Below, piece by piece: positions 1-8,870 of a stretch of DNA of 39,186 nt. Within the stretch, counting starts at the first letter, position 1; each line of letters opens with the position of its first letter. This stretch comes from JBFMGD01 sp040751775. Its GTDB lineage: Bacteria; Bacillota; Dethiobacteria; DTU022. Below the pieces are notes generated by a model that was not told the DNA's origin, made no database searches, and worked only from the letters and a program-made list of their open reading frames with translations. Made by a program: the position numbers and the translations under genes. The DNA lies in assembly GCA_040751775.1 (NCBI GenBank), contig JBFMGD010000025.1, positions 1 to 39,186 of the forward strand, read 5' to 3'.

Positions 1-1041
1 CTGGTCGGCTGCTGTGCGCAGACGGATGTGAAAGGGGAGCGCCTGAAACGGCCGGCTGAGCAGACCGACCCTGACATGTATGTGCACGTGGTGGAGGAAC
101 GAAGCGACGGCATCATCGTGCGCGGCTCCAAGGTGCACATCTCGGAAGCTTCGATCGCCGATGAAATCCTGGTCGTGCCGACCCGCGCTCTTAAAAAGGG
201 GGAAGAGAATTATGCGGTTGTTTTTGCCGTCCCCGGAGATCATGAAGGGGTCAAGCAGGTCGTTCATTTCCATAATCCCCGCAAGCGCGATCACTACCCA
301 AGGGGCATTGAGTACGGCTATACGGACTCATATGTCATATTCGACGATTGCTTTGTTCCCTGGGAGCGCGTCTTCCTGTGCGGCGAAACACTGCACGGCG
401 GCGCGGCGGCCCTGCTTTTCGCCCTGTTCCACCGCCATTCCTACTCCGGCTGCAAGCCGGCCGTGCTCGATTATGTAATCGGGCTGGCCGCCCTGGCCGC
501 GGAAATCAACGGTATCGAAAAAACGCCGCATGTGCGCGAAATGCTCTCCGAACTGATCATGACCGGCGAACTCGGCTACGCCGCCGGTTACACGGCATCA
601 GACCTGGGTAAACCCGAAATTTATCTGCCCGGTATGGGTTTTATCCCGTATGGTCCGGGCAGCTGCATCCCCCACTCGATCTATTGCAATGTCGGCCGGT
701 GCCTGAGCGGCGAAGCGGTTTTCCATGAGCAGGAGATCTTATGCAATATTGCCGGCGGCATACCCGCCACCTTCCCCTACGAAAATGACCTGATAAACCC
801 CGAAACCGGGGCTTTGCTGGAGAAGTATATCACGCGCAACCCGAACATACCTGTCGAGGAGCAGATCAAGTTCTGGCTGAACTTCACCGATTTTGCTCTT
901 TCCAGCTCTTCCGGCTCGATGCTCTACGGCGCCTACCACGGGGGCGGTTCACCGGTGATGGAGCAGATCGCGATCACCTCCCAGTATGACATTGAATCAA
1001 AGAAAGAGCTCGTCCGGAAAATCGCCGGCATGAAATCATAA
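1..1041 (+). CDS. abfD: 4-hydroxybutyryl-CoA dehydratase-like flavoprotein, 5'-truncated by window edge
   Basis: The open frame runs from base 1 with no start, so about 346 C-terminal residues are present of a family that is usually about 490. It belongs to the HpaB/AbfD acyl-CoA-dehydrogenase-like flavoproteins. The segments TDVKGERLKRP and RSDGIIVRGSKVH are typical of AbfD-type enzymes. The stretch HRHSYSGC has a His six residues before a Cys, the spacing of two of the four [4Fe-4S] ligands in clostridial 4-hydroxybutyryl-CoA dehydratase (His292/Cys299). The other two ligands would lie upstream of the window. The known reaction is dehydration of 4-hydroxybutyryl-CoA to crotonyl-CoA with FAD and an iron-sulfur cluster, in aminobutyrate or succinate fermentation. 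That this copy has the same substrate is inference; a paralogue with another acyl-CoA substrate is possible. It ends 3' to 3' against a decayed gene. Confidence 0.82.
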   Translation: MVGCCAQTDVKGERLKRPAEQTDPDMYVHVVEERSDGIIVRGSKVHISEASIADEILVVPTRALKKGEENYAVVFAVPGDHEGVKQVVHFHNPRKRDHYPRGIEYGYTDSYVIFDDCFVPWERVFLCGETLHGGAAALLFALFHRHSYSGCKPAVLDYVIGLAALAAEINGIEKTPHVREMLSELIMTGELGYAAGYTASDLGKPEIYLPGMGFIPYGPGSCIPHSIYCNVGRCLSGEAVFHEQEILCNIAGGIPATFPYENDLINPETGALLEKYITRNPNIPVEEQIKFWLNFTDFALSSSSGSMLYGAYHGGGSPVMEQIAITSQYDIESKKELVRKIAGMKS

Positions 1042-1064
1042 AAAATGGTAGGGAAATTTACCGG

Positions 1065-1617
1065 TGCAGCGCCAGGAAGCGCTCCATTTTCTTTCCCCGC
1101 GGGGGGCGCAAACAGGTCAAAATAGAGCTGAATCCCTGCATCCACACCCGTTGTTCCTTCATAAAAGAGGATATTCCGCTCGTAGGTGTAGTCTTCGGGA
1201 GGGTAGCCGAGGAAGTAAGCGGGCAGTGAAAACCGCTGTGCCATAAAGTGTTTTTCAAGGGCGGGATCCAGCCGCTCCCGCCAACCAGCGCCGAAAGCGG
1301 CGCTGAAATCAGCCTCGGCCCGCGCCGCCGCCGCAGGGGTCAACAGCAGCGGCAGCATCAACAGGGAGAAAAAGAACCAGCCCCGCGGCGCCGGTGACGG
1401 CGCTGACCGGGCAGCGCGGTTTGCGGTAGACCTTTAAGATAAGGACCGCCAGCGCCGGGTAGAAATAGGCCAAAAAGAGGGCGCTGGGGGAGACAGGCAC
1501 CTGGAGCAGACCCGGGTAGCGCGAGAGAAGGATATACGCCAAAAACAGCCCGGTGGCTAGCAGCGGGAGCAGCACCGCCAGGCACAAATAAAACACCGTA
1601 AATGATTGAAACGACAT
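1065..1617 (-). pseudogene. Frameshifted, truncated remnant of a membrane-anchored alpha/beta hydrolase-like gene
   Basis: Two minus-strand frames join into one protein. The upstream frame starts at an ATG at 1617 and has two or three hydrophobic segments (YLCLAVLLPLLATGLFLAYI and others). A frameshift near 1370-1400 moves the reading to the next frame, where the hydrophobic stretch continues as WFFFSLLMLPLLLT, followed by a soluble region including ERNILFYEG and IQLYFDLFAPP. That layout resembles the N-terminal part of esterases in which LYFDLFAPP leads into the hydrolase core. The core with the nucleophile is absent: the frame meets the 3' end of the AbfD-like gene, which suggests a deletion. 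The family is inferred from the pattern only. The frameshift could be an assembly error, but the missing catalytic domain could not. Confidence 0.5.
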
Positions 1618-1706
1618 TGCCCGCAAACGCGGCAAGGGAGAGCAATCTCCCGGCATTTTGGCGCGGCGACACCGTCATTCCTCCTCATACAGGATTCCCC
1701 GGGAGG

Positions 1707-2297
1707 TTATTTGGCGCTTCCCCGATTTCTTGGATAATAAATCGGTCCGCCCAGTTTAATGTATCTTTTCAAAATTGATACGCCGTCTTCACGGAGAAGA
1801 TCGCGTGTCACCTGGATACCTCTCTCTTCCAAAGCCTTCCACCAATGCGGCAGTTTCGGCCCCTCATCAAATCCGATCCGTTGTGCATCCTCGCCCCGGG
1901 CGCCGCAGACGAGCCGGGCGACTCCCGACCAGGGGATGGCGCCAAAACACATGGCGCACGGCTCAGTGGAGGTAACCAGTTCATAGTAAAACTTACCGCC
2001 GTCACCGAGATCATAGCGTCCCAGGCGTTTATGTGCCAATGCGATCGCCACCATCTCGGCATGGAGCACGGAGCAGTTGGTCGGTGTAACGATATTGATG
2101 CCCGGCGCAATCAGGCGCCCGCTTGCGTCGAAAATACCCGCGCCGAAAGGCCCGCCCGTCCGGCGTTCAATATTCTCTTGCGCGAGCCGCATCACGAGGC
2201 GCACGCGGTCTTCCGCCGCGGGAAATACTTTGGGGCCGCGTCCAAGTAAATCTTCCACCCAGTCCGGCAGAGAAATCTGGAAATCCATCTCGTTCAA
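1707..2297 (-). CDS. Zinc-dependent nucleoside/guanine deaminase family protein
   Basis: This is a cytidine/deoxycytidylate deaminase-fold protein of about 196 residues. The zinc motifs are plain: HAEMVAIALAH (His ligand and catalytic Glu) and TSTEPCAMCFGAIPWSG (two Cys ligands). The HAE...PCAMC arrangement and length fit guanine deaminase or related purine/nucleoside deaminases better than tRNA-specific TadA, but the substrate cannot be fixed. The start is taken as TTG at 2297 because AAAGGAGT lies just upstream; the in-frame ATG at 2288 is an alternative. It begins 31 bases after the lepA stop on the same strand, so co-transcription with lepA is likely. The N-terminal 30 residues form an extension before the deaminase fold. 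Confidence 0.8.
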   Translation of the reverse strand: MNEMDFQISLPDWVEDLLGRGPKVFPAAEDRVRLVMRLAQENIERRTGGPFGAGIFDASGRLIAPGINIVTPTNCSVLHAEMVAIALAHKRLGRYDLGDGGKFYYELVTSTEPCAMCFGAIPWSGVARLVCGARGEDAQRIGFDEGPKLPHWWKALEERGIQVTRDLLREDGVSILKRYIKLGGPIYYPRNRGSAK

Positions 2298-2328
2298 ATC
2301 ACACTCCTTTCCTGCACCGCCGCTCAAA

Positions 2329-4143
2329 TCAACGCTGCTTCAGCACAGCGGTAAAGGCTTCCTGGGGAATTTCTACCCTGCCGATCTGTTTCATCTTTTT
2401 CTTGCCTTCCTTTTGTTTCTCCAATAGCTTCCTCTTCCTGGTCACGTCGCCGCCGTAGAGTTTTTCCGTAACATTCTTGCGCATCGCTTTAATTGTTTCC
2501 CGGGCAATAACCTTGTTTTCAACGGCCGCCTGGATCGGTACTTCAAACATTTGCCTTGGTATAATCTCTTTGAGCTTTTCCACCATCTCTTTACCACGTT
2601 GATAGGCTTTGTCCCGGTGAATGATAAAAGAGAGAGCATCTACCTTAACAGAGTTTACCAGGATATCCACCAGGACCAGGTTTGATTCTCTGTATCCGGA
2701 CATAGCGTAATCCAGAGAGGCATAACCCCGGGTCCGCGACTTGAGCAGATCAAAAAAATCATAAATAATTTCTGCCAGTGGCAGCAGGTAAGATAATTTA
2801 ACCCTTCCTGTTTCCAGGTACTCGGTATTCTTGTAGTCGCCTCTCTTTTCCTGGCAGAGTTCCATGACTGCTCCCAGATATTCTCCGGGCAGAAAAATTG
2901 AAGCTTCCACGTAAGGCTCTTCAATAGCGGTCCGTTCTTCTGCCGTGGGCAGCAGAGCCGGATTATCTACCTCCACCATGGTCCCGCTCTTTTTATAAAC
3001 CCTGTAGGCTACGCTGGGCGCCGAGACAATCAGCTCCAGGCCGTATTCTCGCTCCAGTCTTTCCCTGACGATATCCATGTGCAGCAGCCCTAAGAAGCCG
3101 CAGCGAAACCCAAGGCCCAGGGCCGCGGACTTTTCCGGTCCATAAGTGAGAGCGGAATCGTTGAGTTTCAGCTTTTCGATCGCTTCCCGCAGCGCCGTAA
3201 AATCGTTGTTATACTGTGGGAAAAGGCCGCAGAAGACCATCGGCAGCACCCGGCGATAACCGGGCAGCGGTTTTATCGCCGGTTTCTCCGCCGTGGTGAC
3301 CGTGTCGCCCACCCGGGCATCCCCGACATTTTTAATGGAAGCGATCAGGTAACCCACTTCGCCTGCCGCCAGGCCCGCGGCAGGTTCCAAACCCGGCCGG
3401 AAGACACCGGTCTCCACCACCTCAAAAATCTTGCCGGTATTCATAAATTTGATCTTTTCACCCCTGTGAATGCGGCCTTCCACTACCCGGATATACGAGA
3501 TGACACCGCGATAGGCATCATAATGGGAATCAAAAACCAGGGCCTTCAGGGGCGCGCCTGGATCGCCCGTCTCGGGCGGAGGCACCTTTTGGACGATAGC
3601 CTCCAGCACTGCCTCGATTCCCGTGCCCTTTTTAGCTGAAACCTGGAGAGCATCCTTGGCCCCGGGGCCGATCACCGCCGCCAGCTCCTGCTCTATTCTT
3701 TCCGGGTCCGCATTTTCCAGGTCAATCTTGTTGATGATCGGAATGATCTCCAGGTTCTGCTCCAGGGCCAGGTAGATATTGGCCAGGGTCTGGGCCTCTA
3801 TTCCCTGGACAGCGTCAACGACCAGGAGGGCTCCCTCGCACGCCGCCAGGCTTCTGGAAACCTCGTAAGTAAAATCTACATGCCCCGGCGTGTCAATCAG
3901 GTTTAAGATATACTCTTTTCCGTCGCGGGCCCGGTAAAGCAGGCGCACAGCCTGCAGTTTTATGGTGATGCCCCGCTCCCTTTCCAGGTCCATCTGGTCC
4001 AGCACTTGTTCTTTCATCTGCCTGGCGGAAATGGTTCCGGTCAGCTCCAGAAGCCGGTCAGCCAGGGTGGACTTGCCGTGGTCAATATGGGCAATAATAC
4101 AGAAATTCCTGATGTTTCTAGGGTTCAAATTTATGGCCTCCAT
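2329..4143 (-). CDS. lepA: Elongation factor 4 (LepA), ribosome back-translocating GTPase
   Basis: The 604-residue product matches LepA in length and motifs. G1 is AHIDHGKSTLADRL, G3 is DTPGHVDF and G4 is NKIDL. The LepA-specific C-terminal region is present, including SALTYGPEKSAALGLGFRCG and the basic tail VTRKRKLLEKQKEGKKKMK. LepA binds stalled or mistranslocated ribosomes and affects elongation and initiation under stress. The ATG at 4143 is preceded by AGAAGGA. A promoter of the sigma-A type lies directly upstream on the minus strand. The deaminase gene follows and is probably read from the same transcript. Confidence 0.97.
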   Translation of the reverse strand: MEAINLNPRNIRNFCIIAHIDHGKSTLADRLLELTGTISARQMKEQVLDQMDLERERGITIKLQAVRLLYRARDGKEYILNLIDTPGHVDFTYEVSRSLAACEGALLVVDAVQGIEAQTLANIYLALEQNLEIIPIINKIDLENADPERIEQELAAVIGPGAKDALQVSAKKGTGIEAVLEAIVQKVPPPETGDPGAPLKALVFDSHYDAYRGVISYIRVVEGRIHRGEKIKFMNTGKIFEVVETGVFRPGLEPAAGLAAGEVGYLIASIKNVGDARVGDTVTTAEKPAIKPLPGYRRVLPMVFCGLFPQYNNDFTALREAIEKLKLNDSALTYGPEKSAALGLGFRCGFLGLLHMDIVRERLEREYGLELIVSAPSVAYRVYKKSGTMVEVDNPALLPTAEERTAIEEPYVEASIFLPGEYLGAVMELCQEKRGDYKNTEYLETGRVKLSYLLPLAEIIYDFFDLLKSRTRGYASLDYAMSGYRESNLVLVDILVNSVKVDALSFIIHRDKAYQRGKEMVEKLKEIIPRQMFEVPIQAAVENKVIARETIKAMRKNVTEKLYGGDVTRKRKLLEKQKEGKKKMKQIGRVEIPQEAFTAVLKQR

Positions 4144-4161
4144 ATGAAAAAATCCTTCTAA

Positions 4162-4190
4162 ATTATATCACCCGGGAGGTGCGGCAACAA
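4162..4190 (-). promoter_or_regulatory. Sigma-A-type promoter for lepA
   Basis: Read on the minus strand there is TTGTTG (4190-4185), a 17-base spacer and TATAAT (4167-4162), placed 19 bases before the lepA ATG. The spacing and the perfect -10 box support a housekeeping promoter. Confidence 0.6.
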
Positions 4191-4280
4191 CAAGGCAGGG
4201 AATTATTTGTAACTGCAGAATTACTATTACTATTACAGGGGTCACAGATTGAAAAAGAATCTCTATGGAAGGGGTTAAAC

Positions 4281-5048
4281 ATGGAATTAAGCAATAGTGT
4301 TGCCGTAGTGACCGGTGGGGCTTCCGGCCTCGGCGAAGCGGTGGTCCGCAGTGTAGTTCAAGCCGGAGGCAAAGCGGCGATTCTGGATCTGGATGGGGGT
4401 AAAGGTGAAGCGCTGGCCGCTGAACTGGGCGGCGCGGTAGTTTTCTTGAAGACCGATGTAACCGGTGAAGAGAATGTCCAAACCAGCGTGGAGGCCATTG
4501 TAAATCGGTTTGGTAAAATCAACGTCGTTGTAAACTGCGCCGGCATAGCGCCGGCGGCCAAGGTGCTGGGGAAAAACGGCCCGCATGAATTGGCCTTATT
4601 CAACAAAGTAATCCAGGCCAACCTGGTCGGCACTTTCAATGTAATCCGGTTGGCGGCGGAGAAAATGGCAGGTAATGCGGAGGGTGCGGACGGAGAAAGA
4701 GGCGTGATCATCAATACGGCTTCGGTGGCAGCTTTTGAAGGCCAGATCGGGCAGGCCGCTTACAGCGCATCCAAAGGGGGATTGGTCAGCCTTACTTTAC
4801 CGATTGCGCGTGAACTGGCCGCGTTCGGGATCAGGGTTGTGACCATCGCCCCGGGCATCATGGAGACGCCGATGCTCATGGGGATGCCCGACAATGTGCG
4901 GGATGCTTTAGGGAAGATGGTGCCGTTTCCAAAGCGTCTCGGTTACCCGTCGGAGTACGCGCAACTGGTTCGTCAGATCGTCGAAAATCCCTTGCTAAAC
5001 GGAATGACCATCCGCCTGGACGGCGCCATCAGAATGCAGCCGAAGTGA
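4281..5048 (+). CDS. Short-chain dehydrogenase/reductase, type II 3-hydroxyacyl-CoA dehydrogenase (HSD10-like)
   Basis: This is a 255-residue classical SDR. The NAD-binding motif is TGGASGLG near the N-terminus, followed by NCAG; the catalytic set is Ser in INTASVA and YSASK. The C-terminal part (PGIMETPMLMGMP, then VPFPKRLGYPSEYAQLV) matches 17-beta-HSD10 / type II 3-hydroxyacyl-CoA dehydrogenases, which oxidise short 3-hydroxyacyl-CoA esters or related alcohols with NAD. The ATG at 4281 is chosen because GGAAGGGG precedes it and the SDR fold starts at once; the frame stays open upstream without homology. It lies divergent from lepA, and its 3' end overlaps the convergent ICMT-like gene by about 76 bases. 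A role in acyl-CoA metabolism beside the AbfD-like enzyme is plausible but not shown. Confidence 0.88.
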   Translation: MELSNSVAVVTGGASGLGEAVVRSVVQAGGKAAILDLDGGKGEALAAELGGAVVFLKTDVTGEENVQTSVEAIVNRFGKINVVVNCAGIAPAAKVLGKNGPHELALFNKVIQANLVGTFNVIRLAAEKMAGNAEGADGERGVIINTASVAAFEGQIGQAAYSASKGGLVSLTLPIARELAAFGIRVVTIAPGIMETPMLMGMPDNVRDALGKMVPFPKRLGYPSEYAQLVRQIVENPLLNGMTIRLDGAIRMQPK

Positions 5049-5581
5049 TTCAAACGGGGGATAAGCATGGGTACTTCTTTTTTGTATACAGGGTAGTCTT
5101 CAAAGATCCGGGGGTAGAGGTAAAGATCTTCTATCAGAATCACAACAAAATCTGCCAACCACCAGATTATCCCTGCCCGGATTAGCCATACTGAAGCGGA
5201 AACCAGGTAGAACCCCAACAGAAAAAGGCTGTAGCACCATAAGCCGGGATGGCGCACTAAAGCATAGGTTCCCTTTCGAGATACTTTCAGCGAAGAGTTA
5301 GCTGCGTACACATAAGTTCCCCGGGGCAGGTCAGCCCACAGGGAACGGTAAAGAAGATAAGTCGATATGATCAGCAATAGGATACCGATAATAATAGCAA
5401 TTCTATTGCCGGGGTAACGAGGGCCTGTCAGGACAAGAAAGTGAGCGAATAAACAAAAAAGAAAACTAAAGGCCTGAAGGAACAGGGCTGCAATTTTCCT
5501 TGCTTCTTTCCACCTGGCTATTTCCCAAATTAAGAAAAGGAAGATGCCGGCGGTTCCAGTAGCGATAATTAGCGGCAGCAT
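4973..5581 (-). CDS. ICMT/PEMT-like integral membrane methyltransferase family protein
   Basis: The 202-residue protein has about five hydrophobic segments (IIATGTAGIFLFLIWEIA, FSFLFCLFAHFLVL, IAIIIGILLLIISTYLLY, YSLFLLGFYLVSAS, IIWWLADFVVILIEDLYLYP). The segment YALVRHPGLWCYSL followed by RIFEDYPVYKKEVPMLIPR is the signature seen in isoprenylcysteine carboxyl methyltransferase-like and phospholipid N-methyltransferase-like families, where RHP and the E..Y.Y.K region bind S-adenosylmethionine. The substrate is unknown. The start ATG at 5581 has GAAAGAAG upstream. The last 25 codons overlap the 3' end of the SDR gene on the other strand, which is unusual but tolerable for convergent genes; the C-terminal tail after LNHFG may not be conserved. 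Confidence 0.7.
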   Translation of the reverse strand: MLPLIIATGTAGIFLFLIWEIARWKEARKIAALFLQAFSFLFCLFAHFLVLTGPRYPGNRIAIIIGILLLIISTYLLYRSLWADLPRGTYVYAANSSLKVSRKGTYALVRHPGLWCYSLFLLGFYLVSASVWLIRAGIIWWLADFVVILIEDLYLYPRIFEDYPVYKKEVPMLIPRLNHFGCILMAPSRRMVIPFSKGFSTI

Positions 5582-5861
5582 ATTTAATCTTCTTTCTCAT
5601 TATGCGTTCCAGCGGCTTTTCTTTTCCTGGTTTGATCTGCTACCTTCCGGCTTTGGTGAGGCGTAACCGGCCTTCTTTGACTAGATTATGCAAAAATAAT
5701 TAATGTCCTGCCAGGAGTGACGTTTACCAGACGCGATTTTCATCGGATGCGAGATCGCTCAACCTGTGTGGCAGGTGCACCCAAATTAAAGGTATTTTGT
5801 GTTAATGTATAGAATTTTGTTACAATGTCGGGCAGAAGTTCAGTCGCCGGAGGGATACCGG

Positions 5862-8207
5862 ATGCTTAAACAGGGCCATGCACAGGTTACAAACGAGATT
5901 CTTTTGCAAAGCGCCTTTAATGCGATTCGGGATGAGGTCTTTATTCTCGATAATAGCTTAACCATTGTCAAAACCAATCAGAACGCGGCACAAAGTATAA
6001 AACACGCGCTGCCCCTTACCGGAAAAAAATGTTATGAAGCATTTCATAATCGCACGGTGCCGTGTGACTCCTGTCCTTCATTAATGGCGATTGCCGATAA
6101 ACAAATGCATGTGGAGGAAGTTGTTCAGGCCACGGAAGAGGGAGTGGATCTATGGCTGGAACTGGTATCCTACCCCTTGTTGGATCATGCGGCCAATGTC
6201 GCCGGCGTGGTGCTGTTTCGCCGGGATATTACTGAACGTAAAATTGCGGAAATTGAATTAAAACGCGCGCACGAGACTTTGCAATATCAACTCCGCTTCG
6301 AGAAGATGGTAGCTGAGATATCGGCTACTTTTGTTAATAGATTTACGGAAAAGTTAGACGAGGCTGTTGATCATGTCCTCCGGCTGAGCGGGGGATTTTT
6401 TAACGCGGACCGCAGTTACGTTTTCCGGTTTTCCGATGATGGGAAAATGATGAATAATACCCATGAGTGGTGCGCGGACGGGATCGAGCCCCAGATCGAA
6501 AAAAACAAGAACTACCCGGTCGATAAGCTGCCCTGGTGGGCCCGGCAAAACCGGAGCCTGGAACACGTGCACATTCCCGATGTGGAGGCGCTCCCTCCGG
6601 AAGCGGCGGCGGAAAAGCAGGATTTCCAGTCTGAAGATATTAAATCGCTGCTGACCATACCGATGAGTAATAACGGCCAGGTTACAGGCTTTTTGGGCTT
6701 CGACGCGGTACGGGAAAAAAGAACCTGGACAGAAGAGCAGATCTCGCTGCTCAAAGTCGTTGCTGAAATTATTTCCAACGCTTTTGTCAAACATCAGGCG
6801 GAGGTAGCGCTTAAGGTTTCAGAAGAAAAGTACCGGGATATCCTGGCTTCTATGGCGGACGGTTATTATGAGGTGGACCTGGCCGGCAATATCGTCTTCT
6901 GTAATGAACCGGCGGCCCGGATGCTGGGCTATACCAGCGAAGAGTTCATGGGGTTGAACTACCGGGAATTCAGCAACGATCCCGATACGGTCTTTCATAA
7001 TTTCAACCAGGTATTCCTCTCCGGGCAGCCCAAGTATACATTTACCATGGAAACGGTTTGCAAGGACGGTTCGGTCACTTACAGTGAACTATCCATGTCG
7101 CTGAGCCGCGATAAGAGCGATAACATCGTCGGTTTTCGGGGAGTGGGGCGTAATGTCACCGAACGAAAGCGTTTTGAGGACCAGTTGAAATATTTGAGCT
7201 TGCACGACCAACTAACCGGCCTGCATAACCGCGCCTATTTCGAAAATGAGCTTAACCGCCTGTGCGGTAGCCGGGAATACCCGATCTCGATTATCTCGTT
7301 CGATATGGACGGTTTGAAACTGATCAATGACACCATGGGCCACAGCAGGGGTGATGAACTAATCAAAGCCTTTGCAGCGGTGGTAAAACAATCGTTGCGC
7401 GGATCGGATATCCTGGCCCGTATGGGAGGAGACGAGTTTGCGGCCCTGATGCTGCGGACGGATGAGAAGGGCGCCGCGGAAATCGTGGAGCGGATTGCTT
7501 ATCAGACAGAGCAGTACAACCGGGAACATGCCGAACTGCCTCTGAGTATCTCTTTGGGAGTGGCAGCAGCTGAGAGCGCAGCAGTGCCCCTGATGGATGT
7601 TTTCAAAAAGGCTGATGACCTGATGTTCCGGGAAAAACTCTACCGGGGGGCCGGTGCCCGCAGCCACATCGTCGACACCTTGCTGGCGGCGCTGGCCGAG
7701 CGGGATTATATTACCGAGGGACATGCGCAGCGTTTGAGCGTGCTTTGCCGGAAGACGGGTGAGGCGATCGGTCTATCGCCTCACCGGCTCTCCGACCTGG
7801 CCCTTCTGGCCCAGGTGCATGATTTAGGCAAGGTTGGTATCCCGGACGGCATACTTTTTAAACCGGGGGCGCTCACGGAAGAAGAGTGGGAAGTGATGCG
7901 CCTGCATCCGGAGAAGGGCTACCGCATTGCCTCTTCTTCGCAGGACCTTTCCGGGGTGGCTGACTTAATTTTAAAACACCATGAGCGTTGGGACGGCACC
8001 GGTTACCCCCTCGGGTTGAAAGGAGAAGAGATCCCCGCGGAGTGCCGTATCCTTGCGATCGTGGACGCTTTTGACGCCATGACCAGCGAGCGGCCCTACA
8101 GCCGGGTGAAAAGCATCGCGGAAGCGCTGGCCGAGTTGAACCGGTGTGCCGGAACTCAGTTTGACCCTGAACTTGTAGATATATTTTTAAATGTGTTTTT
8201 GAGTTAA
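5862..8207 (+). CDS. PAS-GAF-PAS-GGDEF-HD-GYP cyclic-di-GMP turnover protein
   Basis: The 781-residue protein has no membrane segment. In order it shows a PAS domain (about 20-130, containing the Cys pair CDSCPS), a GAF domain (about 165-320), a second PAS (about 335-455, with GFRGVGRNVTERK at its end), a GGDEF domain and an HD-GYP domain. GGDEF is intact at residues 522-526 and is preceded at the correct distance by RGSD, an RxxD inhibitory site. HD-GYP is intact, with HDLGKVGIPD (HD at 653-654), HHERWDGTGYP and the following Asp region. Both a cyclase and a phosphodiesterase are therefore predicted. The ATG at 5862 is chosen over the upstream ATG at 5799 because GGAGGG sits seven bases before it. 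The DUF2284 gene follows after 14 bases. Confidence 0.93.
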   Translation: MLKQGHAQVTNEILLQSAFNAIRDEVFILDNSLTIVKTNQNAAQSIKHALPLTGKKCYEAFHNRTVPCDSCPSLMAIADKQMHVEEVVQATEEGVDLWLELVSYPLLDHAANVAGVVLFRRDITERKIAEIELKRAHETLQYQLRFEKMVAEISATFVNRFTEKLDEAVDHVLRLSGGFFNADRSYVFRFSDDGKMMNNTHEWCADGIEPQIEKNKNYPVDKLPWWARQNRSLEHVHIPDVEALPPEAAAEKQDFQSEDIKSLLTIPMSNNGQVTGFLGFDAVREKRTWTEEQISLLKVVAEIISNAFVKHQAEVALKVSEEKYRDILASMADGYYEVDLAGNIVFCNEPAARMLGYTSEEFMGLNYREFSNDPDTVFHNFNQVFLSGQPKYTFTMETVCKDGSVTYSELSMSLSRDKSDNIVGFRGVGRNVTERKRFEDQLKYLSLHDQLTGLHNRAYFENELNRLCGSREYPISIISFDMDGLKLINDTMGHSRGDELIKAFAAVVKQSLRGSDILARMGGDEFAALMLRTDEKGAAEIVERIAYQTEQYNREHAELPLSISLGVAAAESAAVPLMDVFKKADDLMFREKLYRGAGARSHIVDTLLAALAERDYITEGHAQRLSVLCRKTGEAIGLSPHRLSDLALLAQVHDLGKVGIPDGILFKPGALTEEEWEVMRLHPEKGYRIASSSQDLSGVADLILKHHERWDGTGYPLGLKGEEIPAECRILAIVDAFDAMTSERPYSRVKSIAEALAELNRCAGTQFDPELVDIFLNVFLS

Positions 8208-8221
8208 GGAGGAAGATTAGA

Positions 8222-8863
8222 ATGGCCCTGGAGAAGATCAACCTGAACCAACCTGAAGATAAGCTGAAAAAAGCGCTGGAGAGCTACAGGGAACAGGCGC
8301 TGGCCCTGGGGGCGTCGCGAGCGGCGCTAGTGCAAGCCGCGGCAATACCGGTTGATGAACGTGTTACCTTGAAATGCCAGGTTCCCAGGTGCTTCGGTTA
8401 CGGAGTATGCGCCCACTGCCCACCGCATACCTTAAAACCGGCGGAGCTGCGCGAGCACCTGAAAAAGTACAGCTATGCCGTTTTTTTTACCAGGGACGTG
8501 GCGCCGGAGGTTATTATCAGGGATAAAGAAACGATCAGGGAAAGGGTGGCCGACTATCAGGCAGTTTTCTCGATTGTCAACAAGCTGGAGTCGGCGGCCT
8601 TCTACGACGGCTATTATTTTGCACTGGGTTTCGCAGCCGGTTCCTGCCGGCATACATACTGCGGCCGGCAGGAAGATTGCCTTGCTTTAAAAGGAGAAAA
8701 ATGCCGGTTTTCGTTGCGGTCGAGGCCGTCCATGGAAGCGGTGGGGATAGATGTTTACAAGCTGGTGGCCCAACTGGGATGGGAGATCTACCCGATCGGG
8801 AGCGACGCTAAAACGGTGGATATACCGAAGGGAACGCTGGCCGGTATTGTGATCGTGGACTAA
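8222..8863 (+). CDS. DUF2284 predicted metal-binding protein
   Basis: This 213-residue soluble protein is rich in cysteine. The ordered motifs CQVPRCFGYGVCAHCPPH and, later, SCRHTYCGRQEDCLALKGEKC match the DUF2284 family, whose members are predicted to bind metal through these Cys residues but lack an assigned reaction. AAGGAGGAAG gives a strong ribosome binding site for the ATG at 8222. It lies 14 bases after the GGDEF/HD-GYP gene and seven bases from the stop of a convergent one. A functional tie to c-di-GMP signalling is only positional. Confidence 0.8.
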   Translation: MALEKINLNQPEDKLKKALESYREQALALGASRAALVQAAAIPVDERVTLKCQVPRCFGYGVCAHCPPHTLKPAELREHLKKYSYAVFFTRDVAPEVIIRDKETIRERVADYQAVFSIVNKLESAAFYDGYYFALGFAAGSCRHTYCGRQEDCLALKGEKCRFSLRSRPSMEAVGIDVYKLVAQLGWEIYPIGSDAKTVDIPKGTLAGIVIVD

Positions 8864-8870
8864 CTCCGGT

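Noticed and set aside
5677..5705. TTGACT followed by an AT-rich tract, possible promoter for the PAS-GAF-GGDEF gene
   Set aside because: No acceptable -10 box at 16-18 bases; too weak to list.
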